A DNA stretch of 64,000 nucleotides, taken from assembly GCA_021432605.1 (NCBI GenBank), contig MU271148.1, positions 1,619,362 to 1,683,361 of the forward strand, read 5' to 3'. This document shows positions 45,563 to 57,809 of the stretch, piece after piece. The translations under genes were made by a program, and so were the position numbers. Origin of the DNA: Coniochaeta sp. PMI_546 (Eukaryota; Ascomycota; Sordariomycetes; Coniochaetales; Coniochaetaceae). Position 1 is the stretch's first letter; each line of letters starts with the position of its first letter. The notes under the pieces were generated by a model. That model did not search any database and was not told the origin of the DNA. It worked only from the letters and a program-made list of their open reading frames with translations.

Positions 45563-48500
45563 TTTGAGTTGAGAGCCCATTTGAAAGAGAAAGGACGGCA
45601 CGTCCCCTGGGTGGTTCTGAGAGACACGAGTCGGAGGAGGCGCGGAGGCGACGACCCTGCCAGCCAAGAAAAGAAGACAGGATATGTTGACCCTATTTAT
45701 AAATAGCGAGCACTCATGTCGGGGAGATAGCCAGAAGTCGAATGATTCCAATCCCCAATCCGAATAAGCTTCAGACTACAGCAGCTTTAAAAAGTGACAG
45801 GCTACTTGGCGCAGGAACCCGCTCCGGTAAGAGCCTTATTGAGAGGTATTTCGTGCCGGCTTTCCTATGCTACGATGTAAGTGCCCTCGCAGAAACTTGA
45901 GCGCAAACGAGAAAATCGCATCCGATCATGTCCCAATAAGCGGCCAACAAAAGGATACTGAGCAGGATGGTCTGCAGGGTTGGGATTTCAGTTGTATTTG
46001 AAGTGACAGCAGCATATTCCCGGGACTATTAGGCAAAGGGAGAAGAAGACACTTGTGGTTAGTTCTAGGGTTGTAGTAGTGTAGTTATAGCACGGCACTA
46101 CTATTTCGGACCCTTGCCCAAAGTGCCTCAAGCCGCTGTCGTTAACCTCGGGGACGCAGGGGAGCCGAAGCGACTAAGACTGGGCACGCGACTTGTGCCA
46201 TGGGGAAATTTATCCACCTCATATGCGCCAGGTTCTGCGCCGTGACTGACTTTCTCCGCCCACCTGCCCGTAATGGAACAGATGTAACCCGAGTCCGAGT
46301 GAGCATGTATGAAAGGAGGCAGACGCACTAATAAAGGCGGTCAAGAATAGACGTGGAGAGACGCGAGGACAGCAGAGTACCACCAACAAGTGATCCGAGG
46401 GGGGAAAAGCCACCCCTCGACTCAATGGACCGACACTAAGAGCACCATACCATAGCAGAAAAGGGTTATCCATAAGGTAACTAATTGTACAATCTTAGCT
46501 CGGCGCAATCAATTTTTTGCAATGGCGGGAGGGTCTCACCTGTTGTACGAGTCGTGACTCGTGATCCTGTCTCTGTGTCCGTCACAGACGGAGGGACTCT
46601 GGAATTTCCGGGAGGGTCGGTCCGGGTCATTTGACTCAGGCATCTCTAGTTCCGCATGATTCTGGCACTGGCGGCCCACGCCGGACGCTCCTTTGGGAAG
46701 CCATGCGCCATGTGCGATGCCACATTGAGCGCATGTCTGACGAGTTAACAGGGCGCTCCCGGGTTTACATGATGCACATACTGTGGTACAATTACCGAGT
46801 CTTGGCCATCCTTGTCAGGAGGCCGCACTTAACGGGCCTCAAGCTTCGGCCGCAAAAAGCCAGGAGCAAACAGGTCGTTCGGCATCCACTGCAAAGCTTC
46901 CGACACGAGGAAAAGCAGGATCAACAACCGCCTTGGCCGGTAGGGAAAAAGACAAATAAAGTGGATACATTTCCCCCGGCTTGTCAACCAGTTCCCACGG
47001 ATCACACATAGGGTGGGATTGGGGCATGGATCTGATCACCAGACCGTTTCGAGCCTTCGCGCGAGTTTGTTCGCCCAGCTCTTCGTCACGTCAGATTGCG
47101 TAGATGGCTTTTCAAACTGCGGCTGCTAGACTGCATGACCAGGGACCTAGCTGCCAGCGCCGCAGTAAAGTCTTGTGTTAGGCGATGGGCCCTCGGCTTG
47201 CTGCATTCGACCTTGAAGCGCCTGACCAAATCCTGGGGAGCCTGACAGCGGTGGAGAGGTGCTTTGATCACCCTGGTCCGTGGCATTCCTCTCATCCTGT
47301 ACACTTGTAAAGACTCTAACACGCAATTGGCTCGCTCTGATCTGGGGTAACACCGGCAAGTGACGCCCAGTATCTGGACCGGCCTCTTGGCGCACAATAA
47401 CGGGGATACGTGCGCCATGCCACAATGCAACGCCGTCAGATGCAATCAGCTCAGCTGCTATGCATGTGATTTTGGAATCTTGCCTTAGTCAACGATGTGT
47501 TAGTCAACTCTGTGGAAGAGCGAGTACGTCACTACCCATGCAGTATTGGACGTCTGTTATTCGCTTGCCGCTGGTTGAATGGTCTTTTGTAAGCCGCCGT
47601 CGAGAGTTGCGACTCTAGTCTTGCTGCAGTGGACGCGGAAGTATGCAGGGCCACATAGTGCCCGACGCCCACTCATGCAAGTTGCAACCTTATTGCAGGA
47701 GTGCCAACGATGATCGAAATGTCGGTTACTTTGTGACTGAAGCCAGACACAACTGAGCGAGGTTCAGGAAACGGAAGCAATATTCCTTCAGTCCACGACA
47801 GAGGTGAAGAGTGATAAAAAAGGCCGCCGTTGACAATCGATATTTCTAGGTTATTTGCTACCTATGGTGGAAGGGTGTCTGAGTAAGATGCATGTATGCA
47901 AATACGATGGATAACGGCAGGCGAGCGCCGAGATGCCGTCGAAGATGGTCGAGACCTATCCGCCTCGTCGAAGCAATTCCTTCAGACGTCTGTTCTGAAT
48001 TGCAGCACTTGAATGTGATCGACCAGCGTTAGGCCATCGTGCTCACGCCTGCTCGGGATTGAAGAAGCCATTTTCTCCTGTGCTTTTTCGGTTTGTGACG
48101 CAATCCTGAACCATCAAAGCTCTGCCGGGTTCTCATCGCTCGGGTCCATCCACTGAGTGGTAACGAGACTGCCAAATCATTTGTCTCCGTGGCAAGACGT
48201 GCCTTTTTTCACGCGGAAAAAGAAATAATCATTAACTACCTCAAGCTACCACTCAAATTGTCAGTTCATGGATGATGTGAAGATAGGAAGACGTCAACTT
48301 CGAAGCCAGTGGTGAGCTTCCGTGAACCCCACGTGGTTCAACCCCTCCATCGCTGAGGTGCACGCCCTTGGCCGGAGCTTCTTCACGAGAAGGCTCACTA
48401 TCTAATACTCCAAAAAAAAAAAGAGAAGGAAGACATTGGTAGATAAGAATCTGGGACCTGGTTAAGCTTCTCAATGTCTTCCACCAGGTTGTAAATCAAG

Positions 48501-49694
48501 ATCGAGCTGTTCCTCTTCCTGAGGTGCAAGACTGTGTGTGTGTACTACACGTGGACCTCTAAATTCAGCCAAGATCTTCCCTTCTTCATCTCCCCAAAGC
48601 ATCAAGACTTTTCATTGCAAGTGTCTGAGTGGGCCTTGATTCATACCAGCCGACCAACCACTGATCGCAACGCGCTGGGACGATCTCCGGGTGTTTGGAG
48701 AGACACGGGAGCTTTTGGAGCCTTGGACCCCTCACGCATCGCTAGTGCAGGGCTGTATCCGCTTGCACTGCTGTCTACTAATTACTTTACCTTATGGAGT
48801 ACTGAAGTCCAATTTGACCCTCCGGAGACCCGTCATATTCAGCCTGGGAGGCTTCTCGAGCCGAAGGCATCTCACCTTGAGAAGGAAGAAGCTGTACGCA
48901 GCCATACTAGGTATCTTTCCGTGTTCTTACCGTGTTCTTACCGAGAACGTGAAGGTACGCCGCCCTGGACACCTCATCACTAACGCACCCACCGCTCCGC
49001 GCTCCGACGCTGCCCTTTGCTTCAGCCCACGGACCAGCACGTTCGTACGAGCGCCAAATCAACAACTGCAGCAACGATTGTTCTGCGTTTGTAACCGCAG
49101 CACAGCCATGGCTCTCTGAGACAACGCCGGCATATCTCATTCGACGCCTCCTGTTTGTTCTTGTGTTTGTGCTCAGCCCACTCTACGGAATCGACTTTGC
49201 CCCTGCATTAAGTCGAATATATTCTCCGAGCTCAACTTGGAAAGTCTTTTATATCTTCGCGGGACGCCGTGAGCTCTGTCGTGACCAGCTAGACGGGTAT
49301 GAATGCCATCATGTCACCGCATGCCGGTAGCAATGTGTGCACAAACTCAATTCGTTCCAGGTCGTTCTCGACTGTAACTACCCGTCTCCCCTCGCCGGGC
49401 CGAACTCGACAACCGTGATCCCTACTCGGCATCGACTGCCGCGTCCCTCGACACTGTCTACCGTCCCTTTCTTGACACCGACCCCGATAACGAGCCGACG
49501 AGCGGCCCGTGCCAGCCTATCCTCATACCCGATACCACCCTTCGATCAAGCTCTTCCACGCCTGGTCACCGCCATGAAGTGCAGTCGACCTGGCCACCTC
49601 CCCGCAAAGAGTCGTTGATGAATCACAGTCCGACACCCTGGGTATGCTAATTTTCCTTTAAGCGAGACAACGGTCCACGTTTGCAAACGGACAG
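45563..49694. other. gene-poor region of about 4.1 kb
   Basis: No gene, repeat, tRNA or mobile element can be supported. The left end presumably carries the promoter of the minus-strand gene. From about 48.9 kb onward the sequence becomes pyrimidine-rich and is probably the promoter and 5' leader of the Ras exchange factor gene. Confidence 0.5.
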
Positions 49695-52485
49695 ATGGCT
49701 GACAGCGCCATCTGGCTCTTTGCCCAGGCTCCTGAGAGGATGGACACCATCAACATCTGTGTGATCGGCGCCCTCGGCGTCGGGAAGTCGTCCTTCATAC
49801 AAAGGTCACTCAGACTGAACAAGCTCCCCACCGCCACTACCTCCTCCGTACGACAAGAGCTCGAAGGCGTTCCTTACGTCGTCTGCCTTATTGAATATGA
49901 CCTGGAGTATTTCGACATAGACGACGTGATGGTGCCGGGCAAGCAGGTACAATGGCCGAAGCAGATCGACGGGCAGCCTGTTCCGCGCGTAGATGGAGCG
50001 TTGGTACTATACGACGTGACGAACAAAGATAGCATACGCGAACTTCCTCCTGCACTCAGTGAGCCCCAGAATATCTGTGCTTCTCTCTCGATGGGGGGCT
50101 GACCAGTGCCTAGCTGCTCTCTCTTCTGCAAATGTCCCGATTATCATCGTTGCAACAAAATGTGATATCCCCGAAAACTTACGACAACTAGACGCTGCCG
50201 GCGTCGCACGCCTGGCTAATACTTATCCTTTGTGCATTGGCGAGTTCAGAACCTCGGCGAATGCTCCGGCAAGCCAACGCGAGTGCCTGCAAGCTATTTT
50301 AAAAGCAGCCCTGGCGAATCGGAGAGGTAAGAGCATCGTTTCGTTTTGGGGCGTTTCACACATCCGCCACTGTCAAAGCGAGAAGTGGTGTGAGGCAATC
50401 ACGGCGGAAGTAAGCGAACAGCCGAGGTCTTCGTCTTACTGTAGCCGCCCAGGCACGCAAGGCGACAGCGCGTATCCATCCACGCAATTTCACCTTATTC
50501 ACAACTATATTCATGCGGAAAAGCATGGGCTAATCGCATCTCTACAGGGACCCTTGAAAAACCCGAGGTATCCGTGTCTCGCCGTCGTGCAGCCTCAGCC
50601 GCAAACTTGGACGCTCCCCCAGATATAATTAACGGCCGACCCAAGAGTCAGCAACACAGCAGGGCCAGTTCGGATCTATCTCTGCTCAGAGGATTTCCGC
50701 CCGCCTCAAATGACGCCTACTACCGGCAACCGTCCCGGTCGCCCAGGCTAGAATACCAGAGACAGGAACAACACAACGCTCCGACCTTCGGCTCAGATGC
50801 ACCGGAGGAAGGAAACGCTCAGACGGTCTCCAGCATGTTGCGGACACCGGGAATCCGCCTAGACGCAGGAGGAGACACGTTTCTTGACGTTGACGAGTCG
50901 GACGGCGAGTCCTACAGATACTCGGACGATATCCCAATCCTCCAACGAAATGATGAAGGGGTCGGGGACCGTCCGGCAAGGACCATGGGAGTCTCGTTCG
51001 ACGAGCTGGTCGACAGGCTCATCGCGCAAAAGATGTCGCGCGCGGACAACAATTTCGCCGACATCTTTCTCTGCCTCTATCGGAAGTTTGCGGCTCCCGC
51101 ACAGCTATTTAGCGCGCTGCGAGCCCGGCTAGAACGCGTGAAGGAGGACAAGGGTACTCATTATCTCCTCAAGACGGAGACTCAGTTGCGGATTGTCGAA
51201 GTCATCGCCAAATGGGTCTCGTCGTATCCCGGTGACTTTGCCCGTCCGACAACGCGGCGAAACCTGGAGGAGCTAATACGACACCTGTCGACGGAGCCAA
51301 TCTTTGCTGCGGCTGCACATCAGATGCGCATGTACCTCGAATTAAAGGTCACAGAAGACGATGACACGGGCTGGGCAAAATCGGACGATGTGATAGAAAG
51401 CCCTCACAACGCCCTGGAGCGGACGGCCAGCCATCGCGGCAGCGAGATGGCAGAACGGTTAAGCGCTTTACAGTTGGACGAGTCCACAGATCAGAGGCGC
51501 CCGTCACAAAGTTCCGAAATGTCAGAACGCGGCGGAAGAACACCAGCTCGGTTCCAATATCACTCATATGAGGACTATGAACGCGAGGCTGCCACCATGG
51601 TACCGACGGCCACCTTTCCGTTGAATAAGATACGCTACCGTATATTCATGGAGATCGACCCAGACGACATAGCCGATGAGATTACGCGGATAGACTGGGT
51701 CATGTTTTCGTCAATCCGCATCCGCGATTTCGTCCGGCACGTCAGTCTTACCCAAGAGCAGAAAGAGAAGTGCAGGAGCCTGATAAACGTCACCCGGATG
51801 ATCAACCACTTCAACCACGTGGCGAAGTGGGTGGCCAACATGGTCCTGATCCGGGACAAGGCTAAGCACCGGGCTCCATGTCTGGAGAAGTTCATGCTCA
51901 TCGCGACCAAGTTGCGGAAGCTGAACAACTACAATGGGCTGGCAGCGGTGTTGGCTGGTATCAATGGCACTGCCATCCATCGGCTGGCCCAGACGCGGGC
52001 ACTGGTATCGCCGGATGTGCAGAAGCAGTTCGCCAGGCTCGTCCTGCTCATGGGGACGCAGAAGAGCCATTTTGCTTACCGGTTGGCGTGGGAGAACTCA
52101 CCTCTGCCCCGGATTCCGTTCATCCCGCTACACCGCCGGGATCTCGTGTCGGCCGAGGAGGGCAGTCGCACGTTTGTGGGGCCCAACGGCGACAGGATCA
52201 ACTGGAAGAAATTCGAGATCCTGGGCGAAGTACTGCTGCCCATCATGAAGAGCCAGGGCCAGCCGTACCCGAACTTGAACAGGCACGAGGGCAGTCGGGA
52301 GCTCATTCTCGATTGCAAGATGATGACTGATGATGAGGTGAGATTCAAGACCTACGACTCGGTCAGGCTATTGCTTTTGCTAACGACGGTCACAGGACAT
52401 CTACCAACGCAGCGTGCAGGTTGAAAGCGGAGCCGGGGGCGCGGCCGAGTCGAGCAAGAAAAAGTTCCCTTGGTTGGCGAAATAG
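49695..52485 (+). CDS. Ras-like GTPase domain fused to Ras guanine nucleotide exchange factor
   Basis: Model join(49695..50058, 50114..50326, 50548..52337, 52396..52485), 818 residues. Introns are 55, 221 and 58 nt; all joins keep frame. Residues about 16-195 form a small-GTPase-like domain: P-loop GALGVGKSS, VDGALVLYDVTNKDSI, and a TKCD G4 motif. The G3 DxxG motif is absent at its expected place (IEYDLEYFDIDD). After a disordered linker, a RasGEF N-terminal domain begins near 338 (VSFDELVDRLIAQKM) and the CDC25-like catalytic domain covers about 560-790. It contains FSSIRIRDFVRH, NHVAKWVANMVL, KLRKLNNYNGLAAVLAGING and KSHFAYRLAW. The protein should load GTP on a Ras-family GTPase at a membrane; the N-terminal domain may be regulatory. 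An in-frame ATG at 49740 is an alternative start. Confidence 0.88.
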
Positions 52486-53592
52486 GAGGTCCGTCTTCCT
52501 TGGGTTACTGTGTCTGAGATAGCCAGGGGCAAGGGCAGGATTATGTCTGGTGCTGGGTGAGTTGACGGCGTCAAATTTCACGTCGCGGTATGGCTTGTGA
52601 AGTGTTCCTTTTGTGGTTGGCCGGCGAATAGGGGTGGTCGGATTCTGGTGTCTCCTTGATTTTACGTGCTCTAGAAGGACGGGCAGCGATACCGATAGAT
52701 CTCCACGGAACTCGAGGCTGGATCTCTCATGGGAGCGAGTAATGGCTACATATAGATATGTGTGAATGGATACACTTCGTTTCCGGAGAACGATTCAAAG
52801 GATCAAGGTGTTAAACTCGTACTGGATGAGCCGGGAGTTGAATCTGTCGCGGGTACAAGCGCAAACTTCCTTCCTAGTGCTAGGTCGCTAAATCTTGTCG
52901 ATAAGAGAGAGGTTCCACTGAAGATTCATTCAGAGCATTGAATGTGCCGTCCATCCGACCCCAGCTCTACCAGCTGCTCATGGTCTCGCGTGTCAAAGGA
53001 GAAGTTTCTACACCAATTCGTTTTTCGGCCTTTATCTTTCTTTCTGCTCTTTAAATTTGGGCCAGGGTACTGCCATTGTTCGCTTGAACCGAATGCATTT
53101 CCGAAGTTCAGGTTGTGTTATGACGTCGTCTGCTCGGCTTTAGAATTTGGGGGGTACATATGCTAAAGAAGGCGTAGCGGTACTCATCTGACTTTGGAGC
53201 ATTCACAAAGCAACGCAGCCGCCATACCTGACTCGGATCGCTAGCTACATCAATTCCCTGTTCTCAGACGACACTGGAATCTAGCTGCTACGCCAGCATC
53301 GTAGCACAAGGTCACAAGTCCATCTAGCCAGCGCGGTCCCGGCAGCACAAGTACTGCAAGCTACTGCACTTCCCAACCTCACATTCGTCGGCCACGCCCA
53401 CTGCAGCTTCCATCTGCATTAGCTTTGCTTCCAATCTTCCACACATTTTGGGGACGATCCACTCCTCCCGTCCACCCTCGCATCCACTGCCGATCGCCCT
53501 ATCTGCGCCAGGAAATACCGGCTCCCCCTCCACTAACGGACCACAATATCTACAGCCGAGAAATAAAGGGCATCGACAACCGCCCGCCAGAG
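52486..53592. other. intergenic region and promoter of the carrier gene
   Basis: About 1.1 kb. The left part is the exchange factor 3' UTR. From about 53.2 kb the sequence is probably transcribed leader of the downstream genes. No further feature is supported. Confidence 0.5.
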
Positions 53593-53805
53593 ATGGCCAT
53601 GACAGCGCTCTCCTCCACGCTGGTGGACCTGGTCATCTTCGTCACCAACCTCTACAGCTTCAACCGGCTGGAAGCTAGGATCGGCGAAGGGCAGGACATG
53701 CTCATGTCCATGTACTTCGTCCACAAGATCATCAACCGCCTGCTCGTCTGGGTCTGCGAGTACCTAGACATACCGCCTCTTCCGAGGGGACAATGGGAAC
53801 TGTGA
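53593..53805 (+). CDS. 70-codon ORF overlapping the carrier start
   Basis: An open frame in good start context (G at -3 and +4) encodes 70 residues: MAMTALSSTLVDLVIFVTNL, a charged helix, then LLVWVCEYLDIPPLP and the end RGQWEL. It looks protein-like and may have one weak membrane helix. It overlaps the first 13 bases of the carrier gene in another frame. It may be a coding upstream ORF that controls carrier translation, a small gene of its own, or a chance frame. No family is recognised. Confidence 0.4.
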   Translation: MAMTALSSTLVDLVIFVTNLYSFNRLEARIGEGQDMLMSMYFVHKIINRLLVWVCEYLDIPPLPRGQWEL

Positions 53806-55544
53806 GCCGGAACGACAGTGGACGGCAACGAGGTAGCTCGACACCGAGGCGGCCAGACCCGGCCTCGGGCTATGAGTCCCCGGACGACGAGCATCGTTTT
53901 ATCCGAGAGCCGCATCGGACGAAGACCAGTCCTGCAGCCATACCACATCATCACTCCCATGCTTCTCCCGACTTGATGGAAAGGGGGGATCTTTCACGGC
54001 CTCATGCCAGCCTTAATGATTTGGTGCTTAAGGCGAAGAAGATGAGGAGCGTTGGTCTGAGGGACAGGATTGCCTGCGTTCAGTGGACTTGGTTTACTAT
54101 GACTATGGTATGTCCTCCATTTAGTCTCTCTGCAAGCTTGATGTTCACTTTCCCATAAGCCCTTTTCACATCGTATGTTGGTTTCATTATGCCTGCGGTT
54201 TTGTTATCGTATAATCGTTTTCTGTTGCGTGATCTAACGACATGACAGGCTACAGGAGGTGTTGCGAATGTCTTCGCCAGTAGTAGGTTCTACCAGTAGG
54301 CAGTGAGCAGTCGATATCGGCTAACGACTCTTCATGCAGTACCCTCCGACGCTAAGTGGTTGAATGCTATCGGCCTCATATTTTTCTTCTTGAACTTGTT
54401 GTTGTTTGTCATGAATTGTGTTCTCATCACCCTTCGATTCCGTTACCGGCGTAAGACCTTCAGGGCTTCCTTCTCCGACCAGGTCGAGTCTCTTTTCACT
54501 GCTTCAGTTGTAGGTGTCCTATCTGCGTGACTGGTCAATGGAGCCAGCTTGCTAATGCCAGCTCTTCAGGTTGTGTCGTAAGTGTAGCCTCGACGTTGTG
54601 ATCTTACGCTCTTCCTCCTGACACGTGGTATAAGTATTGCCACCATATTCATCACAGTATGCGAATATGGCGTTCCGTACACGGGGCCGTGGCTTCTTCA
54701 TGTCATGGAGGTCTTGTTCTGGGTGTACGTCGGCGTCAGCATGCTTGTCAGTGCGAGTATTTACCTGATTTTGTGGTCAACTCTGTAAGTCCACGTCTGC
54801 CTCTTCTGCTGCCGTATACCCTCAACCTACTCACCGCGAAACAACAGTACCTTCCCCATACACACCATGACGCCAGTGTGGGTATTCCCGGCATACCCTA
54901 CGCTCCTCACAGCACCGTTTGGTAGCACTCTCATCTCCACGGCCATCGACTCGGGTCAGCTCAGCTCTCTGAACCCCGTCGCCATCAGCTTCGCCTCCAT
55001 CTCGGTGCAAGGCGCCGCATTCCTCATCAGCCTCATGATATCGACCGCATTTCTCTACCGTCTCATGACTCAGAAATTACCGCGCGACGCCCAACGACCC
55101 GGTATCTTTGTATCCATTGGACCTTTCGCCTTCACCGTCGCCGGCATCGTCGGACTTGGCAACCATGCAGAAGAGATAATCCCGTCGGATTTCCTAGGCA
55201 ATGCCCACGCCGTCTTCATCCTCAAAGTTCTCTCTTACATGGTCGGACTGTGGCTCTGGGGGCTGAGTATCTGGTTCTTCCTCGTCTCCACCGGCTCGCT
55301 GTGGAAATACCTCAAACCAGACCATAGGCTGCCGTTCCAGATGACGTGGTTTAGTTTCGTGTTCCCGAACACTGCTTTGGTGACTGCTACTTTCCAGATG
55401 GCCAAAGCGTTCAAGAGTCACCCGCTGGAAGTGCTCGGCTGTGTGCTTGCCGGATGCCTTGTCCTGGTGTGGGTTCTGGTGTTTGCGTACATGCTTCGAA
55501 GTCTGTGGAGGAAGGAGTTGCTCTGGCCCAAGGATGAGGATTAG
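53793..55544 (+). CDS. TDT-family membrane carrier (Mae1/Ssu1-like)
   Basis: Model join(53793..54107, 54249..54282, 54340..54509, 54570..54577, 54635..54784, 54848..55544), 457 residues. A hydrophilic N-terminal cytosolic part of about 90 residues is followed by about ten hydrophobic segments. TDT-family marks include ATGGVANVFAS, GLIFFFLNLLLFVMN, TFPIHTMTPVWVFPAYP and WFSFVFPNTALVTATFQMAK. The family contains the S. pombe malate permease Mae1 and the yeast sulfite pump Ssu1, located in the plasma membrane. I cannot say which substrate this one carries. The fourth exon has only eight bases and is needed to keep the frame. The exon 3 end could also be three bases earlier. The start at 53793 has an A at -3 and G at +4. 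Confidence 0.83.
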
Positions 55545-56200
55545 GTGTCCCATATTGGACTGACGATTCGGAAAGCTACCGTCTCGGATCCGGAGAGCGT
55601 TCTTGAGCAGTTAAGAGTTTGATGGACAGACTTAGAATCGCGAACGTGGTGGCTGTGATCAGGGAAGGTGCCAGTAAAACCTTGCATCAGGGGCTTGTGT
55701 TGCATCTTGTCGGCGCATTATGATTAGATACCCCGAGTTACCTTTGTCTTGTTAATAACACCAGCATTTCAACCCCTTTGAATCTTGCATTCAGCTTGAA
55801 TGTAAATGCTATAATTGAGGTACCTTGGTAGAGAGGTACGTGCTGAGGCTGACAGATACCTGGTACCTTACCTAGGTAATGCATTCAACCGTGCCTTCCT
55901 CAGGGCCAACAGACAGCATAGCCCAATTGCTCCTTCCTTGCGTTGAGCACCCTCTCCACGACTGATCCCATTCCGCACCTCCAACCATACCTAGCTGTCT
56001 CTTCCCCACACCTGTGATGTTCGTATCACCGACATTGTTGATCATCGCCAGGCAGAAAGGGCTCCCTTCCCCTTGCTGAACCCCTATGTCTGTACCCGAC
56101 GGGCTCTCAGGCAGCTCTAGCACAGCGGCCGAGACTCAGCTATGAGAAACAAGACCCGGTGGCCTCTCCGTCGAAAGACTCTACTCCTCCTGAATCTGCT
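55545..56200. other. intergenic region with GGTACC-type short repeats
   Basis: Between the carrier and the next gene. It contains several GAGGTACCTT, GGTACCTTACCTAGGTA and related pieces at 55817-55879. An ATG at 56086 opens a 19-codon frame that ends before the gene start. Confidence 0.5.
55817..55879. repeat. cluster of GGTACC/ACCTAGGT short repeats
   Basis: Three or four copies of related KpnI-site-like words (GGTACCTT, AGGTACG, GGTACCTTACCTAGGTA) in 63 bases. They resemble the palindromes at 38552 and 42880. Confidence 0.5.
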
Positions 56201-57809
56201 ATGCCGGTCAAGCACTTCGATCTCGGCGAGCTTCAAACAACGAGCAAGAACTCTAAGCAGTCGCTGCTGCTCGCATGCTCCATTACTCTGGATATTCCGG
56301 CCACGATTGACGAGCACATTAGTCCGACGGAATTGGCCGAGATGACAGAGACCGGACGACTTTGGATTGCAAAAGCCACTACGTGTCGACTGGAAGTGGC
56401 TTCTTCGGTTCAGGGAGGTGAGTTACATGGACCAGACGAATCATCGACCCTGGCGCAATATGTGGTTGGCGCTGTGGAAGGATGCACTGTAAGTCCTTTT
56501 GCAATCTGCTGAGTGCCAGCATCGCCTGACCGAGCCAGATCTGGGAAGACCTAGGCCTAAAACTGCGTAAAGAACCTTCCAAGGCAGTGGACGATGTGCA
56601 GCAGGAAACATACACCCGCTTCTTGGTGAACCACCCTGACCTGTTGTCGGATTTTCTCTCGCCCAAAGACATACCCTGTGCAAAGCTTCTCAAAGTGACC
56701 TGCAGCGTCTGCTATGGCTCACGACCACGGAAAAAATGTATCAAGAAACCCAATAAGAGGAGGAAGATAGAAGAGCCGGAACGTACCCGAGTACAAGCTC
56801 CATATGGGCTGCGGCACAAGCCTCAGCCTTCCAAACAAGCATCTGAGAGAGATGCGGATGAAGAAGAGGAGGAGAACGACGACGCGGACGAGGATGAGAG
56901 AAACAAGACGCAAAAACGCAGACATATTTCACACAACCCCAGGGCGGGACCGGGAACTCAGAATGCCATCCAACCGCAACGGAACGAAAGGAGAGAACCT
57001 GGAGGAGAAGAACTCGATGCGGATGTGGCATTGATGATCAAAGCAGCGCTCACCAAGCTACTGGGAATCAAGAAGACGACTCGGGGTGTGCGTGTCGTCA
57101 CAGACCTACCAGGTCCGTCTCTGATAGACATAGCACCGGCGGTCTTCAATATTCGTTACCTTCAGGTACGTGGAGTGTTTCCATCAGCTCTCTTCGGTTG
57201 CTCACACGTCCATAGGCCTTTTCAAGTCGAGCAGAGCACATCCATTGGATAGCCTCCTGTCTGTCCGGCTTGAATGCGGAGTCACCCACTCTTCGAGCGA
57301 AGATACGAAGCCTTGTGGAAGGAGATCCCAACAAGAACGCCACGGCAGAACTACAAAAGAGGTTGCACATGTTGGTTCAGAGAGGGCTCGATGTGCCGCC
57401 AATCGCTCCCTCGAAGAGAGGAACAAAGGCCAGAGCCTCGGTCACAGTCGACCGTCTTTCACAGCAGCCAGTAGATCACTCACCACAGACACAGGGCGTA
57501 TTGCAGCAGCCAGACAATCACCCACATCAACCGGAACCAGCATTGGAGCAGGAGCCTGTGGGGTTTTGGCACCATGATGACATAGAATCGGGGAGCCAGG
57601 ATGCGATGATAAATGACAGCCAGCAAGCACTCGAGTTTCCAGAAGATGAGCCCCCCAACAGCTGGCACTACTCGCAGCAGCCTGGCCATGAATGGCTCGA
57701 CCTGTCCCAAGCTAGCTTCATCCTAGACGAGAACGGGCAGGCGATAGCTTTCGAGGATCTGGAACCTGAGGAGCACTCGTATCAATTAGTCCCCTTGGAA
57801 GACGACTAG
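56201..57809 (+). CDS. uncharacterised acidic/basic protein, probably nuclear
   Basis: Model join(56201..56488, 56539..57165, 57216..57809), 502 residues, with two 50-nt introns, both phase 0. The start is MPVKHFDLGELQTTSKNSKQ; the frame stays open further upstream without an earlier ATG, so a missed 5' exon is possible. The middle has a cluster KKCIKKPNKRRKIEEPERTR that looks like a nuclear localisation signal. An acidic run DADEEEEENDDADEDE follows, then a structured part (DVALMIKAALTKLLGIKKTT ... ELQKRLHMLVQRGLDVPP). The C-terminus is Gln- and acid-rich. No domain is recognised, so no function is assigned. Confidence 0.65.
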
